Positions 12,150-24,463 of a stretch of DNA of 64,000 nucleotides are shown here, in pieces (position 1 is the stretch's first letter; every line of letters begins with the position of its first letter). Location: positions 24,991,056 through 25,055,055 of the forward strand of contig OU342809.1 of the NCBI GenBank assembly GCA_910591455.2, in the 5' to 3' direction. This DNA is from Pholis gunnellus. Taxonomy: Eukaryota > Chordata > Actinopteri > Perciformes > Pholidae. The notes under the pieces are model-generated. The model made no database searches, was not told where the DNA came from, and saw only the letters and a program-made list of their open reading frames with translations. A program made the translations under genes and the position numbers.

Positions 12150-15100
12150 AGTGAAATATAACTGTCACATATGTGATGTGTGAGTGCGTGAGACCGGCAG
12201 ACAGACAGTTATATGTACTGCGTGAGTGAGTGAAATACAACTGTCACATATGTGATGAGTGAGACAGGCAGAAAGACAGTCATTTGTACTGAGTGAGTGA
12301 GTGAAATACAACTGTCACATATGTGATGAGTGAGACAGGCAGACAGACGGTCATTTGTACTGATCGAGTGAGTGAGACAGGCAGAGAGACAATTAGATGG
12401 AGTGAGTGAGACAGGCAGACAGTTATATGTACTGTGAGTGAGTGAAATATAACTGTCACATATGTGATGAGTGAGACAGGCAGACAGTCATTTGTACTGA
12501 GTGAGCAAAATATAACTGTCACATATGTGATGTGTGAGACAGGCAGACATTTAGAGGAGTGAGTTAGTGAGTGAGACACGCAGACAGTTAGATGGAGTAA
12601 GTGAGTGAGACAGGCAGACAGACAATTTTATGTACTGAGTGAGTGAGACAGAGAGATAGACACAGAGACAGGCAGACAGTTAGGTGGAGTGAGTGAGTGA
12701 GACAGGCAGACAGACGGACATTTGTACTGAGTGAGTGGGACAGGCAGACAGTTATGTACTGAGTGAGTGAGTGAAATATAACTGTCACATATGTGATGTG
12801 TGTGTGTGAGACAGGCAGACAGACAGTTATATGTACTGCGTGAGTGAGTGAAATACAACTGTCACATATGTGATGAGTGAGACAGGCAGAAAGACAGTCA
12901 TTTGTACTGAGTGAGTGAGTGAAATACAACTGTCACATATGTGATGAGTGAGACAGGCAGACAGACAGTTTTATGTACTGAGTGAATGAGACAGAGAGAT
13001 AGACACAGAGACAGGCAGACAGTTAGGTGGAGTGAGTGAGAGAGTCAAATATAAATGTCGCATATGTGATGAGTGAGACAGGCAGAAAGACAGTCATTTG
13101 TACTGAGTAATTGAGTGAATTATAACTGTCACATATGTGATGAGTGAGAGAGGCAGACAGACTGTCATTTGTACTGAGTGAGTGAGTGAGACAGGCAGAC
13201 AGACAGTCATTTGTACTGAGTGAGTGAAATATAACTGTCACATATGTGATGAGTGAGTGCATGAGACAGGCAGACAGACAGTTATATTTACTGAGTGAGT
13301 GAGTCAAATACAACTCACATATGTGATGAGTGAGACAGGCAGACAGACAGTCATTTGTACTGAGTGAGTGAAATACAACTGTCACATATGTGATGAGTGA
13401 GACAGGCAGAAAGACAGTCATTTGTACTGAGTAATTGAGTGAATTATAACTCTCACATATGTGATGAGTGAGACAGGCAGACAGACATATTTGTGTCTGA
13501 TCGAGTGAGTGAGACAGGCAGAGAGACAATTAGATGGAGTGATTGAGTGAGACAGGCAGACAGTTATGTACTGAGTGAGTGAATGAAATACAACTGTCAC
13601 ATATGTGATGAGTGAGACAGGCAGACAGACAGTCATTTGTACTGAGTGAGTGAAATATAACTGTCACATATGTGATGAGTGAATGCGTGAGACAGGCAGA
13701 CAGACAGTTATTTGTACTGAGTGAGTACGTGAGACAGGCAGGCAGACAGACAGTTATATGTACTGAGTGAGTGACTGAAATACAACTTACGCATATGTGA
13801 TGAGTGAGACAGGCAGACAGACTGTCATTTGTACTGAGTGAGTGCGTGACACAGGCAGACAGTTAGGTGGAGTGATTGAGTGAGACACGCAGACAGTTAT
13901 AAGTACTGAGTGAGTGAGTGAAATATAACTGTCAAATATGTGATGAGTGAGACAGGCAGACAGACAGTCATTTGTACTGACTGAGCAAAATATAACTCAC
14001 ATATGTGATGTCTGAGACAGACAGACAGTTAGAGTGAGGTAGTGAGTGAGACATGCAGACAGTTAGATGGAGTAAGTGAGTGAGACAGGCAGACAGACAA
14101 TTTTATGTACTGAGTGAGTGAGACAGAGAGATAGACACAGAGACAGGCAGACAGTTAGGTGGAGTGAGTGAGTGAGACAGGCAGACAGTTATATGTACTG
14201 AGTAAGTGAGTCAAATATAACTGTCGCATATGTGATGAGTGAGACAGGCCGAAAGACAGGCATTTGTACTGAGTAATTGAGTGAATTATAACTGTCACAT
14301 ATGTGATGAGTGAGACAGGCAGACAGAAGGTCATTTGTACTGATCGAGTGAGTGAGACAGGCAGAGAGACAATTAGATGGAGTGAGTGAGTGAGACAGGC
14401 AGACAGTTATGTACTGAGTGAGTGAAAAATAACTGTCACATATGTGATGTGTGAGTGCGTGAGACAGGCAGACAGACAGTTATATGTACTGAGTGAGTGA
14501 GTGAAATACAACTGTCACATATGTGATGAGTGAGACAGGCAGACAGACAGTCATTTGTACTGAGTGAGTGAGTGAAATACAACTGTCACATATGTGATGA
14601 GTGAGACAGGCAGACAGACAGTCATTTGTACTGATCGAGTGAGTGAGACAGGCAGAGAGACAATTAGATGGAGTGAGTGAGTGAGACAGGCAGACAGTTA
14701 TATGTACTGTGAGTGAGTGAAATATAACTGTCACATATGTGATGAGTGAGACAGGCAGACAGACAGTCATTTGTACTGAGTGAGTGAAATATAACTGTCA
14801 CATATGTGATGAGTGAGTACGTGAGACAGGCAGACAGACAGTCATTTGTACTGAGTGAGTGAGTGAAATACAACTGTCACATATGTGATGAGTGAGACAG
14901 GCAGACAGACAGTCATTTGTACTGAGTGAGTGAGTGAGACAGGCAAACAGACAGTTATATATACTGAGTTAGTGCGTGAGACAGGCAGACAGTTAGGTGG
15001 AGTGATTGAGTGAGACAGGCAGACAGTTATAAGTACTGAGTGAGTGAGTGAGACAGGCAGACAGTTATATGTACTGAGTGAGTGAGTGAAATATAACTGT

Positions 15101-16473
15101 CACATATGTGATGAGTGAATGCGTGAGACAGGCAGACAGACAGTTATTTGTACTGAGTGAGTACGTGAGACAGGCAGGCAGACAGACAGTTATATGTACT
15201 GAGTGAGTGACTGAAATACAACTTACGCATATGTGATGAGTGAGACAGGCAGACAGACTGTCATTTGTACTGAGTGAGTGCGTGACACAGGCAGACAGTT
15301 AGGTGGAGTGATTGAGTGAGACACGCAGACAGTTATAAGTACTGAGTGAGTGAGTGAAATATAACTGTCAAATATGTGATGAGTGAGACAGGCAGACAGT
15401 CATTTGTACTGACTGAGCAAAATATAACTGTCACATATGTGATGTCTGAGACAGACAGACAGTTAGAGGAGTGAGGTAGTGAGTGAGACATGCAGACAGT
15501 TAGATGGAGTAAGTGAGTGAGACAGGCAGACAGACAATTTTATGTACTGAGTGAGTGAGACAGAGAGATAGACACAGAGACAGGCAGACAGTTAGGTGGA
15601 GTGAGTGAGTGAGACAGGCAGACAGACGGACATTTGTACTGAGTGAGTGGGACAGGCAGACAGTGTACTGAGTAAGTGAGTCAAATATAACTGTCGCATA
15701 TGTGATGAGTGAGAAAGGCAGACAGACGGTCATTTGTACTGATCGAGTGAGTGAGACAGGCAGAGAGACAATTAGATGGAGTGAGACAGGCAGACAGTTA
15801 TGTACTGAGTGAGTGAGTGAAATATAACTGTCACATATGTGATGAGTGAGACAGGCAGACAGACAGTCATTTGTATTGAGTGAGTGAAATATAACTGTCA
15901 CATATGTGATGAGTGAGTGCGTGAGACAGGCAGACAGACAGTTATTTGCACTGAGTGAGTGCATGAGACAGGCAGACAGTCAGTTATATGTACTGAGTGA
16001 GTGAGTGAAATACAACTGTCACATATGTGATGAGTGAGACAGGCAGACAGTTAGGTGGAGTGATTGAGTGAGACAGGCAGACAGTTATAAGTACTGAGTG
16101 AGTGAGTGAAATATAACTCACATATGTGATGAGTGAGACAGGCAGAAAGACAGTCATTTGTAATGAGTGAGTGAGTGAGACAGGCAGACAGTTATATGTA
16201 CTGAGTAAGTGAGTCAAATATAACTGTCGCATATGTGATGAGTGAGACAGAGAGATAGACACAGAGACAGGCAGACAGTTAGGTGGAGTGAGTGAGTGAG
16301 ACAGGCAGACAGTTATATGTACTGAGTAAGTGAGTCAAATATAACTGTCGCATATGTGATGAGTGAGACAGGCCGAAAGACGGTCATTTGTACTGATCGA
16401 GTGAGTGAGACAGGCAGAGAGACAATTAGATGGAGTGAGTGAGTGAGACAGGCAGACAGTTATGTACTGAGTG
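12150..16473 (+). repeat. higher-order unit copy A (4,324 bp)
   Basis: From about 12150 the sequence recurs exactly 4,324 bp later. Matching landmarks include 12280/16604, 12588/16912, 13023/17347, 14480/18804, 14664/18988, 15500/19824 and 15984/20308. Upstream of about 12145 the match breaks (an extra GAGT in this copy, then different module order). An internal sub-duplication with an offset near 1,436 bp links about 13678 with about 15114. Confidence 0.9.
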
Positions 16474-19400
16474 AGTGAAATATAACTGTCACATATGTGA
16501 TGTGTGAGTGCGTGAGACCGGCAGACAGACAGTTATATGTACTGCGTGAGTGAGTGAAATACAACTGTCACATATGTGATGAGTGAGACAGGCAGAAAGA
16601 CAGTCATTTGTACTGAGTGAGTGAGTGAAATACAACTGTCACATATGTGATGAGTGAGACAGGCAGACAGACGGTCATTTGTACTGATCGAGTGAGTGAG
16701 ACAGGCAGAGAGACAATTAGATGGAGTGAGTGAGACAGGCAGACAGTTATATGTACTGTGAGTGAGTGAAATATAACTGTCACATATGTGATGAGTGAGA
16801 CAGGCAGACAGTCATTTGTACTGAGTGAGCAAAATATAACTGTCACATATGTGATGTGTGAGACAGGCAGACATTTAGAGGAGTGAGTTAGTGAGTGAGA
16901 CACGCAGACAGTTAGATGGAGTAAGTGAGTGAGACAGGCAGACAGACAATTTTATGTACTGAGTGAGTGAGACAGAGAGATAGACACAGAGACAGGCAGA
17001 CAGTTAGGTGGAGTGAGTGAGTGAGACAGGCAGACAGACGGACATTTGTACTGAGTGAGTGGGACAGGCAGACAGTTATGTACTGAGTGAGTGAGTGAAA
17101 TATAACTGTCACATATGTGATGTGTGTGTGTGAGACAGGCAGACAGACAGTTATATGTACTGCGTGAGTGAGTGAAATACAACTGTCACATATGTGATGA
17201 GTGAGACAGGCAGAAAGACAGTCATTTGTACTGAGTGAGTGAGTGAAATACAACTGTCACATATGTGATGAGTGAGACAGGCAGACAGACAGTTTTATGT
17301 ACTGAGTGAATGAGACAGAGAGATAGACACAGAGACAGGCAGACAGTTAGGTGGAGTGAGTGAGAGAGTCAAATATAAATGTCGCATATGTGATGAGTGA
17401 GACAGGCAGAAAGACAGTCATTTGTACTGAGTAATTGAGTGAATTATAACTGTCACATATGTGATGAGTGAGAGAGGCAGACAGACTGTCATTTGTACTG
17501 AGTGAGTGAGTGAGACAGGCAGACAGACAGTCATTTGTACTGAGTGAGTGAAATATAACTGTCACATATGTGATGAGTGAGTGCATGAGACAGGCAGACA
17601 GACAGTTATATTTACTGAGTGAGTGAGTCAAATACAACTCACATATGTGATGAGTGAGACAGGCAGACAGACAGTCATTTGTACTGAGTGAGTGAAATAC
17701 AACTGTCACATATGTGATGAGTGAGACAGGCAGAAAGACAGTCATTTGTACTGAGTAATTGAGTGAATTATAACTCTCACATATGTGATGAGTGAGACAG
17801 GCAGACAGACATATTTGTGTCTGATCGAGTGAGTGAGACAGGCAGAGAGACAATTAGATGGAGTGATTGAGTGAGACAGGCAGACAGTTATGTACTGAGT
17901 GAGTGAATGAAATACAACTGTCACATATGTGATGAGTGAGACAGGCAGACAGACAGTCATTTGTACTGAGTGAGTGAAATATAACTGTCACATATGTGAT
18001 GAGTGAATGCGTGAGACAGGCAGACAGACAGTTATTTGTACTGAGTGAGTACGTGAGACAGGCAGGCAGACAGACAGTTATATGTACTGAGTGAGTGACT
18101 GAAATACAACTTACGCATATGTGATGAGTGAGACAGGCAGACAGACTGTCATTTGTACTGAGTGAGTGCGTGACACAGGCAGACAGTTAGGTGGAGTGAT
18201 TGAGTGAGACACGCAGACAGTTATAAGTACTGAGTGAGTGAGTGAAATATAACTGTCAAATATGTGATGAGTGAGACAGGCAGACAGACAGTCATTTGTA
18301 CTGACTGAGCAAAATATAACTCACATATGTGATGTCTGAGACAGACAGACAGTTAGAGTGAGGTAGTGAGTGAGACATGCAGACAGTTAGATGGAGTAAG
18401 TGAGTGAGACAGGCAGACAGACAATTTTATGTACTGAGTGAGTGAGACAGAGAGATAGACACAGAGACAGGCAGACAGTTAGGTGGAGTGAGTGAGTGAG
18501 ACAGGCAGACAGTTATATGTACTGAGTAAGTGAGTCAAATATAACTGTCGCATATGTGATGAGTGAGACAGGCCGAAAGACAGGCATTTGTACTGAGTAA
18601 TTGAGTGAATTATAACTGTCACATATGTGATGAGTGAGACAGGCAGACAGAAGGTCATTTGTACTGATCGAGTGAGTGAGACAGGCAGAGAGACAATTAG
18701 ATGGAGTGAGTGAGTGAGACAGGCAGACAGTTATGTACTGAGTGAGTGAAAAATAACTGTCACATATGTGATGTGTGAGTGCGTGAGACAGGCAGACAGA
18801 CAGTTATATGTACTGAGTGAGTGAGTGAAATACAACTGTCACATATGTGATGAGTGAGACAGGCAGACAGACAGTCATTTGTACTGAGTGAGTGAGTGAA
18901 ATACAACTGTCCCATATGTGATGAGTGAGACAGGCAGACAGACAGTCATTTGTACTGATCGAGTGAGTGAGACAGGCAGAGAGACAATTAGATGGAGTGA
19001 GTGAGTGAGACAGGCAGACAGTTATATGTACTGTGAGTGAGTGAAATATAACTGTCACATATGTGATGAGTGAGACAGGCAGACAGACAGTCATTTGTAC
19101 TGAGTGAGTGAAATATAACTGTCACATATGTGATGAGTGAGTACGTGAGACAGGCAGACAGACAGTCATTTGTACTGAGTGAGTGAGTGAAATACAACTG
19201 TCACATATGTGATGAGTGAGACAGGCAGACAGACAGTCATTTGTACTGAGTGAGTGAGTGAGACAGGCAAACAGACAGTTATATATACTGAGTTAGTGCG
19301 TGAGACAGGCAGACAGTTAGGTGGAGTGATTGAGTGAGACAGGCAGACAGTTATAAGTACTGAGTGAGTGAGTGAGACAGGCAGACAGTTATATGTACTG

Positions 19401-20797
19401 AGTGAGTGAGTGAAATATAACTGTCACATATGTGATGAGTGAGTGCGTGAGACAGGCAGACAGACAGTTATTTGTACTGAGTGAGTACGTGAGACAGGCA
19501 GGCAGACAGACAGTTATATGTACTGAGTGAGTGACTGAAATACAACTTACGCATATGTGATGAGTGAGACAGGCAGACAGACTGTCATTTGTACTGAGTG
19601 AGTGCGTGACACAGGCAGACAGTTAGGTGGAGTGATTGAGTGAGACACGCAGACAGTTATAAGTACTGAGTGAGTGAGTGAAATATAACTGTCAAATATG
19701 TGATGAGTGAGACAGGCAGACAGTCATTTGTACTGACTGAGCAAAATATAACTGTCACATATGTGATGTCTGAGACAGACAGACAGTTAGAGGAGTGAGG
19801 TAGTGAGTGAGACATGCAGACAGTTAGATGGAGTAAGTGAGTGAGACAGGCAGACAGACAATTTTATGTACTGAGTGAGTGAGACAGAGAGATAGACACA
19901 GAGACAGGCAGACAGTTAGGTGGAGTGAGTGAGTGAGACAGGCAGACAGACGGACATTTGTACTGAGTGAGTGGGACAGGCAGACAGTGTACTGAGTAAG
20001 TGAGTCAAATATAACTGTCGCATATGTGATGAGTGAGAAAGGCAGACAGACGGTCATTTGTACTGATCGAGTGAGTGAGACAGGCAGAGAGACAATTAGA
20101 TGGAGTGAGACAGGCAGACAGTTATGTACTGAGTGAGTGAGTGAAATATAACTGTCACATATGTGATGAGTGAGACAGGCAGACAGACAGTCATTTGTAT
20201 TGAGTGAGTGAAATATAACTGTCACATATGTGATGAGTGAGTGCGTGAGACAGGCAGACAGACAGTTATTTGCACTGAGTGAGTGCATGAGACAGGCAGA
20301 CAGTCAGTTATATGTACTGAGTGAGTGAGTGAAATACAACTGTCACATATGTGATGAGTGAGACAGGCAGACAGTTAGGTGGAGTGATTGAGTGAGACAG
20401 GCAGACAGTTATAAGTACTGAGTGAGTGAGTGAAATATAACTCACATATGTGATGAGTGAGACAGGCAGAAAGACAGTCATTTGTAATGAGTGAGTGAGT
20501 GAGACAGGCAGACAGTTATATGTACTGAGTAAGTGAGTCAAATATAACTGTCGCATATGTGATGAGTGAGACAGAGAGATAGACACAGAGACAGGCAGAC
20601 AGTTAGGTGGAGTGAGTGAGTGAGACAGGCAGACAGTTATATGTACTGAGTAAGTGAGTCAAATATAACTGTCGCATATGTGATGAGTGAGACAGGCCGA
20701 AAGACGGTCATTTGTACTGATCGAGTGAGTGAGACAGGCAGAGAGACAATTAGATGGAGTGAGTGAGTGAGACAGGCAGACAGTTATGTACTGAGTG
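16474..20797 (+). repeat. higher-order unit copy B (4,324 bp)
   Basis: Near-identical tandem copy of the preceding unit. I noticed only two substitutions: A at 14588 versus C at 18912, which breaks one palindrome, and A at 15119 versus G at 19443. Such identity means recent duplication or ongoing homogenisation, or an assembly duplication. Confidence 0.9.
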
Positions 20798-20801
20798 AGT
20801 G

Positions 20802-22480
20802 AAATATAACTGTCACATATGTGATGAGTGAGTACGTGAGACAGGCAGACAGACAGTCATTTGTACTCAGTGAGTGAGTGAAATACAACTGTCACATATG
20901 TGATGAGTGAGACAGGCAGACAGACAGTCATTTGTACTGAGTGAGTGAGTGAGACAGGCAAACAGACAGTTATATATACTGAGTTAGTGCGTGAGACAGG
21001 CAGACAGTTAGGTGGAGTGATTGAGTGAGACAGGCAGACAGTTATAAGTACTGAGTGAGTGAGTGAGACAGGCAGACAGTTATATGTACTGAGTGAGTGA
21101 GTGAAATATAACTGTCACATATGTGATGAGTGAATGCGTGAGACAGGCAGACAGACAGTTATTTGTACTGAGTGAGTACGTGAGACAGGCAGGCAGACAG
21201 ACAGTTATATGTACTGAGTGAGTGACTGAAATACAACTTACGCATATGTGATGAGTGAGACAGGCAGACAGACTGTCATTTGTACTGAGTGAGTGCGTGA
21301 CACAGGCAGACAGTTAGGTGGAGTGATTGAGTGAGACACGCAGACAGTTATAAGTACTGAGTGAGTGAGTGAAATATAACTGTCAAATATGTGATGAGTG
21401 AGACAGGCAGACAGTCATTTGTACTGACTGAGCAAAATATAACTGTCACATATGTGATGTCTGAGACAGACAGACAGTTAGAGGAGTGAGGTAGTGAGTG
21501 AGACATGCAGACAGTTAGATGGAGTAAGTGAGTGAGACAGGCAGACAGACAATTTTATGTACTGAGTGAGTGAGACAGAGAGATAGACACAGAGACAGGC
21601 AGACAGTTAGGTGGAGTGAGTGAGTGAGACAGGCAGACAGACGGACATTTGTACTGAGTGAGTGGGACAGGCAGACAGTGTACTGAGTAAGTGAGTCAAA
21701 TATAACTGTCGCATATGTGATGAGTGAGAAAGGCAGACAGACGGTCATTTGTACTGATCGAGTGAGTGAGACAGGCAGAGAGACAATTAGATGGAGTGAG
21801 ACAGGCAGACAGTTATGTACTGAGTGAGTGAGTGAAATATAACTGTCACATATGTGATGAGTGAGACAGGCAGACAGACAGTCATTTGTATTGAGTGAGT
21901 GAAATATAACTGTCACATATGTGATGAGTGAGTGCGTGAGACAGGCAGACAGACAGTTATTTGCACTGAGTGAGTGCATGAGACAGGCAGACAGTCAGTT
22001 ATATGTACTGAGTGAGTGAGTGAAATACAACTGTCACATATGTGATGAGTGAGACAGGCAGACAGTTAGGTGGAGTGATTGAGTGAGACAGGCAGACAGT
22101 TATAAGTACTGAGTGAGTGAGTGAAATATAACTCACATATGTGATGAGTGAGACAGGCAGAAAGACAGTCATTTGTAATGAGTGAGTGAGTGAGACAGGC
22201 AGACAGTTATATGTACTGAGTAAGTGAGTCAAATATAACTGTCGCATATGTGATGAGTGAGACAGAGAGATAGACACAGAGACAGGCAGACAGTTAGGTG
22301 GAGTGAGTGAGTGAGACAGGCAGACAGTTATATGTACTGAGTAAGTGAGTCAAATATAACTGTCGCATATGTGATGAGTGAGACAGGCCGAAAGACGGTC
22401 ATTTGTACTGATCGAGTGAGTGAGACAGGCAGAGAGACAATTAGATGGAGTGAGTGAGTGAGACAGGCAGACAGTTATGT
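20802..22480 (+). repeat. partial third copy C (about 1.7 kb) of the higher-order unit
   Basis: It matches copy B at an offset of 1,691 bp (19824/21515, 20308/21999). It shares the A-type base at the 15119/19443 site and has a private C at about 20868. From about 22481 the match jumps to the 14413/18737 region (offsets 8,068 and 3,744). A small insertion near 22920-22990 follows before the array ends. Confidence 0.85.
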
Positions 22481-23318
22481 ACTGAGTGAGTGAAAAATAA
22501 CTGTCACATATGTGATGTGTGAGTGCGTGAGACAGGCAGACAGACAGTTATATGTACTGAGTGAGTGAGTGAAATACAACTGTCACATATGTGATGAGTG
22601 AGACAGGCAGACAGACAGTCATTTGTACTGAGTGAGTGAGTGAAATACAACTGTCACATATGTGATGAGTGAGACAGGCAGACAGACAGTCATTTGTACT
22701 GATCGAGTGAGTGAGACAGGCAGAGAGACAATTAGATGGAGTGAGTGAGTGAGACAGGCAGACAGTTATATGTACTGTGAGTGAGTGAAATATAACTGTC
22801 ACATATGTGATGAGTGAGACAGGCAGACAGACAGTCATTTGTACTGAGTGAGTGAAATATAACTGTCACATATGTGATGAGTGAGTACGTGAGACAGGCA
22901 GACAGACAGTCATTTGTACTGAGTGAGTGCGTGAGACAGGCAGACAGTTAGGTGGAGTGAGTGAGTGAGACAGGCAGACAGACAGTCATTTGTACTGAGT
23001 GAGTGAGTGAAATACAACTGTCACATATGTGATGAGTGAGACAGGCAGACAGACAGTCATTTGTACTGAGTGAGTGAGTTAGACAGGCAAACAGACAGTT
23101 ATATATACTGAGTTAGTGCGTGAGACAGGCAGACAGTTAGGTGGAGTGATTGAGTGAGACAGGCAGACAGTTATAAGTACTGAGTGAGTGAGTGAGACAG
23201 GCAGACAGTTATATGTACTAAGTGAGTGAGTGAAATATAACTGTCACATATGTGATGAGTGAGACAGGCACACAGACAGTCATTTGTACTGAGTGAGTGC
23301 GTGAGACAGGCAGACAGG

Positions 23319-23499
23319 ATTTGTTTGAGAGGTTTTTCGTAGCTTCATCTACATTTAAAGCTTGCAGTCACACAGGTGTTTCTAATCAGCAATGTTGATA
23401 AACATACAGACTCACAGACACATACACTTCTCTCCCGCTATCTCTCTGTGTGTGTCTCTCTCATTCAGTCATTCAGGTCTTGGATACTTTTAGAGGACC

Positions 23500-23532
<33 letters not shown>

Positions 23533-24463
23533 ATTCTAATGCTACTAATACTTCTACTCGTAACTATGACTCTCTTAAGGTAGTGGAAGCTCAAGAAGCG
23601 CTAGCGCTTCTGACTAACCGTTAGAGCGGATAGAGAGTTCAATATGCGCTGGAACCTTCAGGGCTTCTACCTAACAGTTAGAGCGGGCTAGGGAGAGCCA
23701 AATAAGCGCTGGAACCTTCAGGGCTTCTGCACTCCCCCCATATCCCGTTATGTGACTTCGCAAAAAAAGAGCGCACAGACCCGCGAAGCACGCCGAATTG
23801 TTGGCCTGGAAGTCCTCTCAACGCCCATTCAGGTTAACCCAGGATTGGACACTCACAGCCCCGGGAAAACGTACTTGACTACCCCCCCAACACACACCGA
23901 CACTTTCCCCTCATTCACCCCAGAAAGGGGGCTCTTACCCGGGGTACACGTCCTACAGATACTGTCCTGGCCCAGAAAAAGAGGGGGAAATGAATAAAAT
24001 ACCCCTCCAACACCAGCACAACCGTCCCCAGAAAACACGCACCTTCCCTGGCAGAAAAAGAGGGGGAAATGAAGAAAATACCCCCCCAAACACCTACCCA
24101 GCCAGCCCTCACCTTAACCCCGCAGAGACACCTCCGAAACCTACCCTAAAGACCACGTCCTCCAGGAGGTCCCGGGCCCCCACACTTAAGCCCCCTCCCT
24201 GGGTAAACACCCTCCGTTCGCGCCCCCAGAGCTTCATGCCCTTGGTAATCTAAATCTGGTTTCATGCCCTTGGTATTCCAAAATCACAGATAAGCGCTGA
24301 ACCTTCCAGCGCTTATTCTTACCTAGTAGCCCTTAATGGGTTTCTATTCAGAATATTTTCAAATCCTCTTAAACTTTTTCAACTTTCAAATCCTTCTACT
24401 TCCTCGTACTTTCAGCTACAGACACCATTTCAACTTTAAAATGTTGAGCAGCAGGGTTAGTTG
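23319..24463. repeat. spacer between oppositely oriented satellites
   Basis: In order it holds dispersed block Y (23318-23420), a (CA)n run, a palindrome AGAAGCGCTAGCGCTTCT at 23594-23611, two 'gctggaaccttcagggcttct' copies about 61 bp apart, a C-rich part (23720-24240), a hairpin at 24291-24315, and dispersed block X (about 24385-24445). The C-rich part has two copies of 'agaaaaagagggggaaatga' about 79 bp apart. Plus-strand frames at 23752-23997 and 23990-24253 are Pro/Thr-rich and overlap; I do not recognise them. It is probably transposon-derived. Confidence 0.6.
23502..23530. repeat. (CA)n microsatellite
   Basis: About 14 uninterrupted CA units. Confidence 0.95.

Larger units (their letters stand above)
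11442..23318 (+). repeat. 11.9-kb satellite array with higher-order structure
   Basis: The whole interval is built from a few short modules: 'gagtgagtgagacaggcaga', 'cagtcatttgtactgag', 'tgaaatataactg' + TCACATATGTGA + 'tgag', 'gttaggtggagtgag', and 'gttatatgtactgag'. The modules alternate in many orders, so the basic period varies. Larger blocks are copied almost exactly (see the 4,324-bp units). Long minus-strand open frames rich in 'CLSACLTHS' and 'HHICDSYISLTHS' arise only because the repeat lacks stops in those frames. The array lies between the zinc-finger gene and cetp and contains no gene. Confidence 0.97.

Noticed and set aside
12010..22838. Many minus-strand open frames of 60-168 codons rich in 'CLSACLTHS'
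   Set aside because: They are translations of the satellite in frames that lack stops. They repeat exactly with the DNA, have no codon bias, no start context and no family.
11442..23318. Regular repeats resembling a CRISPR array
   Set aside because: No unique spacers and no constant repeat-spacer rhythm; this is a eukaryotic satellite.
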